The notes: generated by a model from the letters alone, not told the origin. 64,000 bases of DNA from Pseudonocardia alaniniphila (GCF_022524485.1 NZ_JAKXMK010000008.1:236407-300406), one strand, 5' to 3'; shown: positions 42,850-52,823, numbered from the stretch's first letter. Program-made: numbers and translations.

Positions 42850-44046
42850 TCACATCTGTATCGAGCGGCGCGGCGGCAGCGCGTCCACGAGCCGGTCGAG
42901 CTCGTCCTCGGTGTTGTAGTAGTGGACCGAGGCGCGCACCACCTCCGCCAGACCCCGGCGGGGCATGTCGAGCTGGGCAGATCTGGCCCGGGAGATGGTG
43001 GTCCGCACCCCGCGCTCACGCAGCGTCCTCTGCACCTCCTCGCAGGAGACGCCGTCGACGGTGAACGTGACGATGCCGCAGCGGCGAAGGCCCTGGTCGT
43101 GGACGCGTACCCCGCTCACCGCCTGCAGCCGTTCGCGCAGCGTCTCGGCCAGGACCGTGACCCGCGCCTCGATGGCCGCAAGCCCCCACTCGAGGGCGTA
43201 GTCGACGGCGACGCCCAACCCGATCCGTGCGGCGACATCGCTCTCCCAGTTCTCGAAACGGCGCGCGTCGGGCCGCATCTCGTAGCGGTCCGGAGCCGTC
43301 AACGTGGCGGCGTGCAGGTCCAGAAACGGCGGCTCCAGCCGTTCGAGCAGCGAGCGACGCACGTACAGGAACCCCGTTCCGCGCGGTCCGCGCAGGAACT
43401 TGCGACCGGTGGCCGACAGCATGTCGCAGCCGATGCGCTCGACGTCCACCTGCAACTGGCCCACCGACTGGCAGGCATCGAGCAGGAACGGCACTCCGGC
43501 CTCGCGGGCGACGGCGCCGACCTCCTCGGCAGGGTTGACGAGCCCGCCGTGCGTGGGTACGTGCGTCATCGCGATGAGCCCGACCCTCCCCGCGCCGTCC
43601 TGCAGGCGCCTGCACAGGTCGGTCACGGACAGCTGGCCGTGCTCGTCGTCGTCGACGACCTCCACGACCGCACCCGCGCGCGCTGCCACCTGCAGGAAGG
43701 CGATGACGTTGCTGGCGTACTCGGCGTGGGCGGTCAGGATGCGGTCGCCGGGTTTGAGGGGCATGGCGTAGAAGGCCATGTCCCAGGCGCGCGTGGCGTT
43801 CTCGACCAGGGCGATCTCGTCCTGCTCGCAGCCGAGCAGCCGGGCCACGGCCTGGTAGGTGCCGTCGAGCCGGTCGGCCGCCATGGCGGCGGCCTCGTAC
43901 CCGCCGACCTCCGCCTCCGTGCGAAGGTGCTCGATCACCGCGTCGGTCACCTGTCGCGGCGGAAGCGCCGCTCCTGCGTTGTCCAGATGTGCCACGTCGT
44001 GCGCACCAGGGGTGTCGTTGCGAGCCCGCTCGACGTCGAAGTCCAC
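42850..44046 (-). CDS. Class V aminotransferase (cysteine-desulfurase-like)
   Basis: A 398-residue PLP enzyme. HLDNAGAALPPRQV near residue 20, FLLDACQSVGQLQVDVERI with the PLP-binding Asp, and DMLSATGRKFLRGPRGTGFL with the Schiff-base Lys define the fold. The length and SATGRKFLRGPRG match the branch containing isopenicillin-N epimerase-like and ergothioneine-type lyases rather than the housekeeping IscS. The GTG at 44046 is the first start consistent with the family. The reaction is uncertain. Confidence 0.9.
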   Translation of the reverse strand: MDFDVERARNDTPGAHDVAHLDNAGAALPPRQVTDAVIEHLRTEAEVGGYEAAAMAADRLDGTYQAVARLLGCEQDEIALVENATRAWDMAFYAMPLKPGDRILTAHAEYASNVIAFLQVAARAGAVVEVVDDDEHGQLSVTDLCRRLQDGAGRVGLIAMTHVPTHGGLVNPAEEVGAVAREAGVPFLLDACQSVGQLQVDVERIGCDMLSATGRKFLRGPRGTGFLYVRRSLLERLEPPFLDLHAATLTAPDRYEMRPDARRFENWESDVAARIGLGVAVDYALEWGLAAIEARVTVLAETLRERLQAVSGVRVHDQGLRRCGIVTFTVDGVSCEEVQRTLRERGVRTTISRARSAQLDMPRRGLAEVVRASVHYYNTEDELDRLVDALPPRRSIQM

Positions 44047-44105
44047 GCGATCACACGCTAACGAAACGCGGCCTGGTCTTTCCAGGCGGCGTCTCGCGTT
44101 TCGAT

Positions 44106-44396
44106 CTACGGGTAGGCGTAGCCACACGCGTCGCTGGCCTTTCCGCCGCTGACGCCGGCACGCACCAGCAGTGGGAAGCACGCCTGACGATCCACGAATG
44201 AGCTGCTGGCTCCCTGATCGCAGGCATTCCTGACCTTCGGACCGATGATGACCCCCTCCCGTCGCAGATAGTCGACGCACTGGGCCTCGGTCGCCGAGGC
44301 CGGAGTGGCGATGGCAACGGGAATGGCGATCGTGGTGAGAGCCAGGACTGCTGCCGCAGCAAGCGCCCGGCTTGCTCGATGAGTCGTCTCTGTCAT
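44106..44396 (-). CDS. Small secreted cysteine-containing protein
   Basis: A 96-residue protein. A signal peptide (ALAAAAVLALTTIAIPVAIA, cleaved near ATPASA-TE) leads to a mature chain of about 60 residues with four cysteines (QCVDYL, NACDQG, QACFPL, DACGYA), probably two disulfides. The pattern resembles small actinobacterial secreted proteins with no known role. The ATG at 44396 directly precedes the signal. Confidence 0.82.
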   Translation of the reverse strand: MTETTHRASRALAAAAVLALTTIAIPVAIATPASATEAQCVDYLRREGVIIGPKVRNACDQGASSSFVDRQACFPLLVRAGVSGGKASDACGYAYP

Positions 44397-44530
44397 GACT
44401 CCCACCGTGACGGCCCGACCGCGGTCGCCAGTAGGGCCGTGGATCATCGGTAGGGCTGACAGAGCGCAGGGCGCCCGGTGACGGCCGTCATCACCGGAAT
44501 GTTCTTCGCAGGATGCGGACGCGGAGTTCC

Positions 44531-45085
44531 CTATCGGGCGTTACGCAGCCTGATCCCGCTGAATCCCAGCGTGCTCGCCGTCACCGCCTCCCAGAACGTC
44601 CACAGCGTCGGCAGCACGCGCAGTTCGATGCCGGCCTCCTCGTGCAGTGCGAAGAGGTCACCCACCGGCTCCGGCGGGCCCAGCGGGCGCACCGGCACCT
44701 CCGCGACGTGGGCAGACGGCTCCGGCTCGCCGAACCGCCGCGCCGGCTCGGGTTCCGCGTACGGGCGGAACAGCGTCGCCGGAAACCGGTAGGCGTAGAG
44801 GCGCACCGTCCGTATCCGCTCCAGCCACCCGTACTCCACGGCATGGACCCGCGAACCCCCGTACGGGCCGATGATCCGCGCGACGTCCGCGCTGGTGGAT
44901 CCGGCGCGCGGCCACGCCATCACCCGCGGGCACTGGCGCGGAAACCAGTAGGACGGCGCCCTCAGCGCATCGACGGCCCACACGTAGGCGTCCGAGATCC
45001 GGGCCGTGGCGGCGACATGGGGGACGAATTCCGCGATCGTCGGGTCCTCCGAGAAGTGGAGAACCTCGCCCTCACGTGGTCGCAC
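44531..45085 (-). CDS. DUF6886-like conserved protein
   Basis: A 184-residue protein beginning RPREGEVLHFSEDPTIAEFV, with HVAATARISDAYVWAVDALR and YWFPRQCPRVMAWPR. This set of motifs is that of a conserved bacterial family (DUF6886), whose function is not known to me. HFSEDP and YGWLERIRTVRLYAY are the strongest blocks. The GTG at 45085 is the only start that keeps the conserved N-terminus. It is divergent from the cupin gene at 45232. Confidence 0.8.
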   Translation of the reverse strand: MRPREGEVLHFSEDPTIAEFVPHVAATARISDAYVWAVDALRAPSYWFPRQCPRVMAWPRAGSTSADVARIIGPYGGSRVHAVEYGWLERIRTVRLYAYRFPATLFRPYAEPEPARRFGEPEPSAHVAEVPVRPLGPPEPVGDLFALHEEAGIELRVLPTLWTFWEAVTASTLGFSGIRLRNAR

Positions 45086-45231
45086 GGCAGTTCACCAGAA
45101 CAGCGTGTGATTCACGCCTGGCGAGGACAAGTCATTTCCTTGCCGGGCGGACTCGACCGTGAGTCCGCCTCGAGCAGCGTCGGGCAAGGACGTACAAGAC
45201 CGGACGCTCACGGCGGCGGATACTCACGACC

Positions 45232-45639
45232 ATGACGATGTCGGATCCGGTGAACGTCCCCACTGCCCTCGCGTCCTTCGACGACGTGTACAGCCCTCGG
45301 ATCGTGGCCAGGATGAACGACTACGACGTGCGGATCGCCCACACCAAGGGCGAGCACGTATGGCACGTGCACGAGTCCACCGACGAGTTCTTCCTGGTGC
45401 TCGACGGCCGGTTCGACATCGCGCTGCGCGATGCCGACGGCCGCGAGAGAACCGTGGTGCTGCACCGAGGCGACGCATTCGTCGTCCCGAAGGGCATCGA
45501 GCACAAACCGTCCTCTCCCGGGGGCTCGATCCTCATGTTCGAGCCGAGCGGTACCTCCACAACCGGCGATCGGCACGAGGGCGCGATCCCCGAGCACGTC
45601 GACAGCACCGCCGGACACGACCTCCATCAGCCGCGGTAA
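45232..45639 (+). CDS. Cupin-domain protein
   Basis: A 135-residue single-domain cupin. Motif 1, GEHVWHVHESTDEFFLVLDG, and motif 2, GDAFVVPKGIEHKP, have the His/Glu set that usually binds a metal. It starts at ATG 45232 (ATG 45238 is also in frame). It is convergent with the universal stress gene 6 bp away. The substrate is unknown. Confidence 0.87.
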   Translation: MTMSDPVNVPTALASFDDVYSPRIVARMNDYDVRIAHTKGEHVWHVHESTDEFFLVLDGRFDIALRDADGRERTVVLHRGDAFVVPKGIEHKPSSPGGSILMFEPSGTSTTGDRHEGAIPEHVDSTAGHDLHQPR

Positions 45640-45645
45640 CCGCGG

Positions 45646-46089
45646 TCAGACCGCGGCGGCCCGGGCGGGCACGACCACGACCGGGCACGGAGCGTGGTTG
45701 ACCAGCTGTGTGGCGACCGATCCCGTGAGCAGATGGCGGAACCCGCCATGACCCCGGGAGCCCACCACCACCAGGTCCGCGGATCGGCCGAGCCGGATGA
45801 GCTCCTCGGACGGGTTGCCGGCGCGGACCTGCAGGTGCATGACCTCCGGTGCAGGCTCCCCGTCGAGGGCCTTGCCCACCTGGTCCCGAAGCAGCTGCTC
45901 CGCCCGCCTGCGCGCCGGCGCGTCCAGCGACGATGCGGCCTCCGGCCCCACGTCCGCGCTGAGATAGGGCTCCTGCCACACCTCGACGACGGTCAGCTCG
46001 ACACCTCGCAGGTTCGCCTCCTCGATCGCGAACCGCAGCGCGTCAACCGCGTGCACCGACCGGTCGACGCCGACGACGATCCCACCCAT
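45646..46089 (-). CDS. Universal stress protein (UspA family)
   Basis: A 147-residue UspA-domain protein. It opens IVVGVDRSVHAVDALRFAIE and ends DLVVVGSRGHGGFRHLLTGS plus NHAPCPVVVVP. GxxGHGG followed by GS is the ATP-binding type motif. The ATG at 46089 has GGAAGGGG upstream. It lies directly behind the pyruvate phosphate dikinase gene on the same strand, 79 bp away, a combination common in actinobacteria under low-oxygen or dormancy regulation. Confidence 0.92.
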   Translation of the reverse strand: MGGIVVGVDRSVHAVDALRFAIEEANLRGVELTVVEVWQEPYLSADVGPEAASSLDAPARRRAEQLLRDQVGKALDGEPAPEVMHLQVRAGNPSEELIRLGRSADLVVVGSRGHGGFRHLLTGSVATQLVNHAPCPVVVVPARAAAV

Positions 46090-46167
46090 GACGCACCCCT
46101 TCCGGTCGCCACTCCCGATGTCAGGGCAAGTGTGCGCGCAGCCGTCCGGTCTGCACACAGACGTTCG

Positions 46168-48888
46168 TCAGCGGGCTCCGGCCAGTCCGGCGGCGGTGTC
46201 GTCGTAGGCGCCGGCGGCGCGGCCTGCCTCCAGGCGGGCGACGGGAATGCGGAACGGGCTGCACGAGACGTAGTCGAGCTCGGCCTCGTGGAAGAAGTGC
46301 ACGGACTCCGGGTCGCCCCCGTGCTCGCCGCACACCCCCATCTTGAGCCCGGGCCGCGCGCGCCGGCCTTCCTCGACGGCGATCCGGACGAGACGGCCGA
46401 CGCCGATGGCATCGAGCGTCTCGAAGGGCGACACCGTGAACACGCCCTTGTCCAGGTACGCGGCGAAGAAGGCCGCCTCGACGTCGTCGCGGGAGAACCC
46501 CCAGGCGGTCTGGGTGAGGTCGTTGGTGCCGAACGAGAAGAAGTCGGCTGCCTCGGCGATCCGGCCCGCCGTGAGCGCCGCCCTCGGCAGCTCGATCATC
46601 GTTCCGACGGGAATGTCGAGGGTGACGTTCTCCCGCTCGGCCACCTCGGCGAGCACGCCGTCGGTCTCGTCCCGGATCAGGTGCAGTTCCATCACCGACC
46701 CGACGAGCGGAACCATGATCTCCACCTGAGGGTCGCCGCCTGCCTTGATGCGTTCCGCGGCGGCCTCCGCGATCGCGCGGACCTGCATCGCGAACAGCCC
46801 GGGCACGACCAGTCCCAACCGCACGCCCCGCAGCCCCAGCATCGGGTTCGACTCGTGCAACCGCTCCACCGCGGCGAGCAGCGTCTCGTCGGCGGCGGTG
46901 TCCTCACCGCGTTCCCGGGCGACGGCGACCCGCACGGACAGCTCGGTCCGGTCGGGTAGGAACTCGTGCAGCGGCGGATCCAACAGGCGGATCGTCACCG
47001 GCAGCCCGTCCATCGCCTCCAGCAGTTCGACGAAGTCGCCGCGCTGTTGCGGCATCAACGCCTCCAGCGCCGAGGCCCGTGCCGCTGCGGAGTCGGCGAG
47101 GATCAGGCGCTCGACGAGCGCGCGGCGGTCGCCGAGGAACATGTGCTCGGTCCGGCACAGGCCGATGCCCTCGGCGCCGAGCCGACGGGCGCGCGCCGCG
47201 TCCTCGCCGGTGTCGGCGTTGGCCCGCACCCCGAGGCGCCGGGTGGAGTCGGCGTGGGTGAGAACGCGGTGCACGGCCTGCACCAGCTCGGCGGTCTCCT
47301 CGTCCGCCCCGGTCAGCGCGGCGTCGAGGCCCTCCTCCAGGTATGTCGCCACGGGTGAGGTCATCACCGGCACGTCGCCGAGGAACACCTCCCCGGTGGA
47401 CCCGTCGATGGCGATGACGTCGCCCTCGTTCACGACGATGTCGCCGACGCGGGCCGTCCGGGCTGCGGCGTCGACGTCGATGGCCTCCGCGCCGCACACG
47501 CACGTGCGTCCCATACCGCGGGCCACCACAGCGGCGTGTGACGTCTTGCCGCCGCGGCTGGTCAGCACCCCGGCTGCGGCGATCATGCCTTCGAGATCGT
47601 CGGGGTTGGTCTCCCGGCGCACGAGGATGACCGAGTCGCCGGCAGCGTGCCGGGCGACGGCCGTGGCGGAGTCGAACACGGCCTCCCCCACGGCCGCGCC
47701 CGGCGAGGCGGCCAGGCCGGTGGCGAGTCGGGTCCGCGCGGCGGAGCGGTCGAACTGCGGGAACATCAGCCGTGCGAGCTGGTCACCCGTGACCCGCTGC
47801 AACGCCTCGTCCATCGTGATCAGCTGCTCGTCGACGAGCTGGGCGGCGATCCGGAACGCGGCGGCGGCCGTGCGCTTGCCGACCCGCGTCTGCAGCATCC
47901 ACAGCTTGCCGCGTTCGATCGTGAACTCGATGTCGCACAGGTCCCGGTAGTGGGTCTCCAACCGGCGCATCACCGCGTACAGCTGGCGCGCCGACTTCGG
48001 GTCACGTTCGGCCAGGTCGGCGAGGGTGAGGGTGTTGCGGATGCCCGCGACGACGTCCTCGCCCTGGGCATTGGGCAGGTAGTCGCCGTACACGCCCTGC
48101 CGTCCGGTGGCCGGGTCGCGGGTGAAGCACACCCCGGTGCCCGAGTCCGGACCGAGGTTGCCGAACACCATCGTGCACACGTTCACGGCGGTGCCGAGAT
48201 CGTCCGGGATCCGCTCGCGGCGGCGGTAGAGCCGGGCCCGCTCGGTGTTCCAGGAGTCGAACACGGCGTTCATCGCCAGGTCGAGCTGCTCGCGTGGCTG
48301 CTGCGGGAACGACCGTCCCGTCTCCTGGTGCACCACCTTCTTGTAGACCTCGACGAGCTCCTCGAGGTCGTTCGCGCCGAGGTCGACGTCCTGGGTGACG
48401 CCCCGCGACCGCTTCATGGAGTCCATCGCCTCGACGAACAAGGCATCGTCGATACCGAGCACGGTCTTGCCGAACATCGCGATGAGCCGCCGGTAGGAGT
48501 CCCAGGCGAACCGCTCGTCCCCGGACACGCCGGCCAGACCGCGGACCGAGACGTCGTTCAGCCCGATGTTGAGGACCGTCTCCATCATCCCGGGCATCGA
48601 GAACTTCGCCCCGGACCGCACCGACACCAGCAGCGGATCCTGAGGATCCCCGAGCTGGCGGCCGACCCTGTCCTCCAACGCCCGCAGCGCGCGCGTCACC
48701 TGCACCCTGAGCTCCGGCGGCACCACACCGTCGGCCAGGTACCGCCGGCACGCCTCGGTCGTCACCGTGAACCCCGGTGGCACGGGCAACCCGAGCCGGG
48801 TCATCTCGGCAAGGTTGGCCCCCTTGCCGCCGAGAAGATCCTTCTCCTCCTTGCTGCCCTCGCTGAACTCGTACACGTACTTCGGCAT
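46168..48888 (-). CDS. ppdK: Pyruvate, phosphate dikinase
   Basis: Interconverts pyruvate + ATP + Pi and phosphoenolpyruvate + AMP + PPi. The 906 residues have all three domains: the nucleotide-binding N-terminus (GGKGANLAEMTRLGLPVPPG), the phospho-His domain (LTSRGGKTSHAAVVARGMGR, with the catalytic His) and the C-terminal PEP/pyruvate domain ending in GVCGEHGGDPESVHFFHE. The ATG at 48888 starts MPKYVYEFSEG, the normal N-terminus. It is divergent from the SIR2-type gene. It provides flexibility between glycolysis and gluconeogenesis. Confidence 0.96.
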   Translation of the reverse strand: MPKYVYEFSEGSKEEKDLLGGKGANLAEMTRLGLPVPPGFTVTTEACRRYLADGVVPPELRVQVTRALRALEDRVGRQLGDPQDPLLVSVRSGAKFSMPGMMETVLNIGLNDVSVRGLAGVSGDERFAWDSYRRLIAMFGKTVLGIDDALFVEAMDSMKRSRGVTQDVDLGANDLEELVEVYKKVVHQETGRSFPQQPREQLDLAMNAVFDSWNTERARLYRRRERIPDDLGTAVNVCTMVFGNLGPDSGTGVCFTRDPATGRQGVYGDYLPNAQGEDVVAGIRNTLTLADLAERDPKSARQLYAVMRRLETHYRDLCDIEFTIERGKLWMLQTRVGKRTAAAAFRIAAQLVDEQLITMDEALQRVTGDQLARLMFPQFDRSAARTRLATGLAASPGAAVGEAVFDSATAVARHAAGDSVILVRRETNPDDLEGMIAAAGVLTSRGGKTSHAAVVARGMGRTCVCGAEAIDVDAAARTARVGDIVVNEGDVIAIDGSTGEVFLGDVPVMTSPVATYLEEGLDAALTGADEETAELVQAVHRVLTHADSTRRLGVRANADTGEDAARARRLGAEGIGLCRTEHMFLGDRRALVERLILADSAAARASALEALMPQQRGDFVELLEAMDGLPVTIRLLDPPLHEFLPDRTELSVRVAVARERGEDTAADETLLAAVERLHESNPMLGLRGVRLGLVVPGLFAMQVRAIAEAAAERIKAGGDPQVEIMVPLVGSVMELHLIRDETDGVLAEVAERENVTLDIPVGTMIELPRAALTAGRIAEAADFFSFGTNDLTQTAWGFSRDDVEAAFFAAYLDKGVFTVSPFETLDAIGVGRLVRIAVEEGRRARPGLKMGVCGEHGGDPESVHFFHEAELDYVSCSPFRIPVARLEAGRAAGAYDDTAAGLAGAR

Positions 48889-49045
48889 CAGCTCCACCTC
48901 ACGGAAGCCGGCGGCAGGTCGCGAGCACCAGCACTGTGACCCCGCCGGGTCGGGTTTTTCAACAGGCACTCGGGGGTCGTCACAGCACTCACCTGCCGGC
49001 ACCCGATGCCGGCTGCGAATCCGTGCTTCCGGATAGCGTGATCGA

Positions 49046-50602
49046 GTGCTCGCGGATGGGTCACACGTCTTCGTCGTCCCCGGCGACATCACGCACCTCG
49101 CCGCCGACGCCTGGCTGCTCCCCACCGACCGGACGCTGCACATCACGGAGGGGTGGTATCGAGCGGTCCCTCACCTGCGCGAGTCGGTCGCGCGCCTCGG
49201 TGAGGACGCAGCGGAGTTCCGGGCCGAGCGGGTCAAGGCGCTCGTGCTCCCCGGTTGGTCCGAGCAGGAGCCTCAGCCCGTCCTCGTCCCGGTTCCCTTC
49301 GTGGGAATCCGCCGCGCCGAGCAGATCGTCGAGCCGCTGACCGCGGCGTTGCCCGCCGCGGCCGACCCCGCCCGGATGCGGGCCAAGAGCCGTCCGCGCA
49401 GCCAGCAGCGGCACCTCCCGCTCGTCGCGATGCCGATGTTCGGCTCGTCGGGCGGCGGCGGGGATTGGCTCCGCGGTGAGCTGCTGCGGAGCATTCTCGA
49501 GGTCGCGAACGCGGTCGGCCGCGAGCAGGGCATCGACGTCGTGCTCGTGCTCCGCGACGCCCCCGACCTCGCGCGGGCCCACGACATCCGCCGCGCCGAC
49601 CCGCTGACCTGGGCGGTGCTCGGTGAGGCCCTGGTGCGCCAGGCCCAGGACCTCGCCGAGAAGGCGAGCGCCGGGCAGCTCGTGCCGTTCATCGGCGCGG
49701 GCGTCTCGGTGTCGGCAGGCCTTCCGACCTGGAGTGATCTCCTGGCGAGGTTGCTCGACGACAGCGGCCTGCCGCTCGCGGAGCACGACGGGTTCTCGAA
49801 GCTCGACGCGCTCGACCAGGCACACGTCCTGCGCCGTCTCCTCACCGAGCAGGGCGCCTCGTTCAACGAGGCTGTCGCCCGGCACGTCCAGGCGCCGCGC
49901 TACGGCCTCGCCCCCGCGCAGTTGGCGGCGTTGCCGACCCGCGAGGCCGTCACGCTCAACTACGACACGCTCTACGAGAAAGCCTCGCAGGACATGGGGC
50001 AGCATCTCGCCGTCCTCCCCGAGGAGGCGGTGCAACCGGACGGGCGCTGGCTGCTCAAGTTGCACGGCACCGTCACCCGCCCGGACACGATCGTGCTGAC
50101 CCGCGAGGACTACCTCGGCTACGGCCGCGGCCGGGAAGCCCTCTCCGCGCTCGCGAAGGCCATGCTGCTCACCCGGCACCTGCTGTTCGTCGGGTTCGGC
50201 CTGGCTGACGACCACTTCCACGAGCTCATGCACGACGTCCGTGAGGTGCTACCCACGTCCGTCCGTGGGGAGGGGAAGCTCGGCACCGCACTGCTGATGG
50301 AGCCCGACGCGTTGCGTACCCGGCTGTGGGGCGCCGATCTCGATCTCGTCCCGATGGGTGGCGCCGATATCCCCGAGCAGGGACGACGGCTGGAGATCTT
50401 CCTCGACTGCCTGCTCGCCCACGCCGACCGAGGCCTGCACTACTTCCTCGACGAGCGCTACCGCCACCGTCTCACCGCGCCCGAGCAGCGGCTCCGCGGG
50501 CGCTTGCTCGCTCTCACCGCCGAGGCGACCCCGGACGAGCGGGCGACGCCCGCGTGGGCAGAGGTCGCGGCCCTGCTGCGGTCACTCGGCCATCGCGAGT
50601 AG
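49046..50602 (+). CDS. Macro-like / SIR2-like fusion protein
   Basis: A 518-residue protein. Residues 1 to about 165 resemble a macro-domain-like ADP-ribose-binding unit (HVFVVPGDITHLAADAWLLP, MPMFGSSGGGG). From about 210 a SIR2-type NAD+-consuming domain follows: PFIGAGVSVSAGLPTWSDLL, TLNYDTLYEK with the catalytic Asn, and LLKLHGTV with the catalytic His. SIR2 domains of this kind cleave NAD+ or ADP-ribosylate in phage-defence and conflict systems. The gene is convergent with an ADP-ribosylglycohydrolase and overlaps it by 21 bp. The GTG at 49046 fits the first strand. The role is inferred from the domain pair and neighbours. Confidence 0.85.
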   Translation: MLADGSHVFVVPGDITHLAADAWLLPTDRTLHITEGWYRAVPHLRESVARLGEDAAEFRAERVKALVLPGWSEQEPQPVLVPVPFVGIRRAEQIVEPLTAALPAAADPARMRAKSRPRSQQRHLPLVAMPMFGSSGGGGDWLRGELLRSILEVANAVGREQGIDVVLVLRDAPDLARAHDIRRADPLTWAVLGEALVRQAQDLAEKASAGQLVPFIGAGVSVSAGLPTWSDLLARLLDDSGLPLAEHDGFSKLDALDQAHVLRRLLTEQGASFNEAVARHVQAPRYGLAPAQLAALPTREAVTLNYDTLYEKASQDMGQHLAVLPEEAVQPDGRWLLKLHGTVTRPDTIVLTREDYLGYGRGREALSALAKAMLLTRHLLFVGFGLADDHFHELMHDVREVLPTSVRGEGKLGTALLMEPDALRTRLWGADLDLVPMGGADIPEQGRRLEIFLDCLLAHADRGLHYFLDERYRHRLTAPEQRLRGRLLALTAEATPDERATPAWAEVAALLRSLGHRE

Positions 50603-52003
50603 ACCGGCCACGATCGACGGGGCAGGCCTGGCCGAGGGCAACACCGCACGGACCCGCCGAAGCGCGGCCTCGGGTGTCGACCCCGTGACGAGGGCGCCGT
50701 AGGCCGCGGCGACGATGGGCGTACGCGCCTCGGCGAACACGCAGTGCAGCAGCACGGTCTTGCCCTCCTCACGCAGGTCCCGGATGACGGAGGCGGTATC
50801 GGCGAGCAGGCCGGGCAGGTCGAGGTTCGCGTCGTCCCGGTCGGTGATCCAGACCTCGACGTGATCGGGCGCCGGCACGCCGGCCAACGGCGCCTGCGTG
50901 GCGCCCAGCCTGCAGAGGCTGACGACCGCGTCGGCGACGCCGGGCCGCAGCGCACCGACCGCGCCCAGCAGCACTCCCGGATCGTCCGGGTGCGGGACGG
51001 TCGCTCGTGGAGAGCCCGCGTAGGCCTGGATGGTCGGGGCGCTCGGCCACCCGTCGCCGTCGGGCCGACCGCGGCGGGCAGCGAGCACGGCGAGACGGGT
51101 CAGGTCGCGCGCCCGCAGTCCCGGCCAGCCCTGGAGCAGCCGCCGCCACCGGCCAGGCACCATGCTTCCGCCGTATCGGGCCCCGAGCAGCGCCCCGGCG
51201 ATCGCGGCGACCGTGTCGGTGTCCCCGCCGCCGTGCACCGCGGCCTGCAGCCCCGCTTCGAGCCCGTCCGCCTGCGCGACCGCCGACCACGCCGCTTGCA
51301 GCGCCGCGACCACCCAGCCGTTGTTCGCCGCGTACCGATCCGGCGTGGAGCGCTCCGCCTCGTCGAGCAGGGCCGGCCACTGCGGCCCGACGTACCCGAG
51401 CCCCACCCGCACGTCGAGTTCACCCGTCCGCACCGCGTGGTCGATCGCCAAGCACCACAACACGCACGCGTCCCCCGCCTGCGGGTCGTGGTGGGTCAGG
51501 CCGCTGACCGCGCGGGCCGCCTGCGCAATCGCCTCCGGGTCGCCGAGATGTGCGAGCACGGCGGGTCCGGTCCGCATCAACGACCCGTTCCCCGCGGTAC
51601 GCCCGCTACGGGCATGCAACTCGGCCGCCCGCGCTCGCATCTTCGCCGCCGCGCCCGCCTCGGCCGTGCCGCGCAGCGCTCCGAGTACGGCGCGGGTCTG
51701 GTTGCCGACGTCGGCCGGGCCGTCGTCGTACCAGCGCAGAAAGCCTGCGGCGACGCGGTCGAGCGCGGCTTCGTCACGCAGGTCCGCGCCCGTCGCAGCG
51801 ATCTCGGCGATGACGCACGCCATCTCGGTGTCGTCGCTCCACTGCCCCGGCGCGTAGTCGCCGAGGCCGCCGCCCAGCATTCGTGCTTCCTCCCCGGGCC
51901 GCGGAAGCGGGCGGCTGCCGTACTCGTAGGGCACGCCGAGGGCGTCGCCCGCGGCGGCGCCGACCAGGACACCGACCGCACGGTCCAGGTTCACGTAGGT
52001 CAT
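50582..52003 (-). CDS. ADP-ribosylglycohydrolase fused to a tyrosine-phosphatase-like domain
   Basis: A 473-residue two-domain protein. The N-terminal part is a DraG/ARH-type ADP-ribosylglycohydrolase: VGAAAGDALGVPYEYGS, GQWSDDTEMA as first metal motif and VHGGGDTDTVAAIAGALLGA as second. The last 130 residues contain LLHCVFAEARTPIVAAA, a CX5R phosphatase loop (HCVFAEART). The combination of ARG and phosphatase is known from predicted NAD+/ADP-ribose processing operons. The ATG at 52003 overlaps the stop of the ARPP-1-like gene (ATGA), so the two are translated together. It probably removes ADP-ribose and phosphate from a shared target. Confidence 0.9.
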   Translation of the reverse strand: MTYVNLDRAVGVLVGAAAGDALGVPYEYGSRPLPRPGEEARMLGGGLGDYAPGQWSDDTEMACVIAEIAATGADLRDEAALDRVAAGFLRWYDDGPADVGNQTRAVLGALRGTAEAGAAAKMRARAAELHARSGRTAGNGSLMRTGPAVLAHLGDPEAIAQAARAVSGLTHHDPQAGDACVLWCLAIDHAVRTGELDVRVGLGYVGPQWPALLDEAERSTPDRYAANNGWVVAALQAAWSAVAQADGLEAGLQAAVHGGGDTDTVAAIAGALLGARYGGSMVPGRWRRLLQGWPGLRARDLTRLAVLAARRGRPDGDGWPSAPTIQAYAGSPRATVPHPDDPGVLLGAVGALRPGVADAVVSLCRLGATQAPLAGVPAPDHVEVWITDRDDANLDLPGLLADTASVIRDLREEGKTVLLHCVFAEARTPIVAAAYGALVTGSTPEAALRRVRAVLPSARPAPSIVAGLLAMAE

Positions 52004-52812
52004 GCCGTCACCAGCTCGTGCCGAGGGTTGATCGCGACGGTCTGCACGGCCCGACCGCGCCAGCCGAGCACCGAGACCCGGGCGTCCGCCGTCGCACCGC
52101 GCCCGTTCGCGTCCAGCGGGACGCTCCTCGTCTGCTGCGCGAACTGTCGCGCACGCGGGCCGGGAGTCGGGATCGCCGGCCTCCTGACCGCGTCGACCGC
52201 CGCGGCGTGCAGCATCCCGTCCCACACCTGGGCGAGCGTCCGCGGCGAGTCGAAGACCTCGAGCAGCACCGGCCATCCGCTGATCCCGATCAGCACCCCG
52301 CTCTGGAACGGCAGCGGCCGCAGATCCCCCACGAGCGCCGCCGCCGCGTCGTCGACGCTGCGCGTGGTCTCCAGGAGCGACTCGGTGGCGCTCTGCCCGT
52401 ACCGGCGCACCCGCTCCCACACCTCGTGCTGCCCGACCGCGGCACGTACCTGGACCGGCGCGCGCCGTCCGGTTCGGACGTGCTCGCCGCCGCCGTTCCA
52501 GCGCCCGTGCTCCACGCACCGCACCTCGAGCACGACCGACGCGCCCGGTTCCACCACCACCGACCGTGCCGCGACCCGGTGCTGCCAGCCGCCCTCGAGC
52601 AGCTCTCCCTCCAGCACGAGCGCGGGCCGGGCGCCGCCGTTCGTCACGACGAGCTCCCCCACGACCGGCGCCCCGGCCCGCTCCGCCACCTCGATCCACG
52701 GAGCGTGGAGGTCGTAACCACGCTTCTCCACCGCCGCCCCGTTGAACACGGGGAACACCGTCAACGCTCCGCGCACCACCGGGTTGCCCACGTGCACGTC
52801 CGCCAGCTCCAT
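52000..52812 (-). CDS. ARPP-1-like protein (ARG/phosphatase-associated)
   Basis: A 270-residue protein of mostly beta structure: NPVVRGALTVFPVFNGAAVE at the start, PALVLEGELLEGGWQHRVA, then GVLIGISGWPVLLEVFDSP. This matches the ARPP-1 domain, named for its association with ADP-ribosylglycohydrolases and phosphatases in NAD+-related gene clusters. No catalytic residues are clear. The ATG at 52812 starts 37 bp from the palindromic operator. It is the first gene of the minus-strand pair. Confidence 0.8.
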   Translation of the reverse strand: MELADVHVGNPVVRGALTVFPVFNGAAVEKRGYDLHAPWIEVAERAGAPVVGELVVTNGGARPALVLEGELLEGGWQHRVAARSVVVEPGASVVLEVRCVEHGRWNGGGEHVRTGRRAPVQVRAAVGQHEVWERVRRYGQSATESLLETTRSVDDAAAALVGDLRPLPFQSGVLIGISGWPVLLEVFDSPRTLAQVWDGMLHAAAVDAVRRPAIPTPGPRARQFAQQTRSVPLDANGRGATADARVSVLGWRGRAVQTVAINPRHELVTA

Positions 52813-52823
52813 CACACACTCCC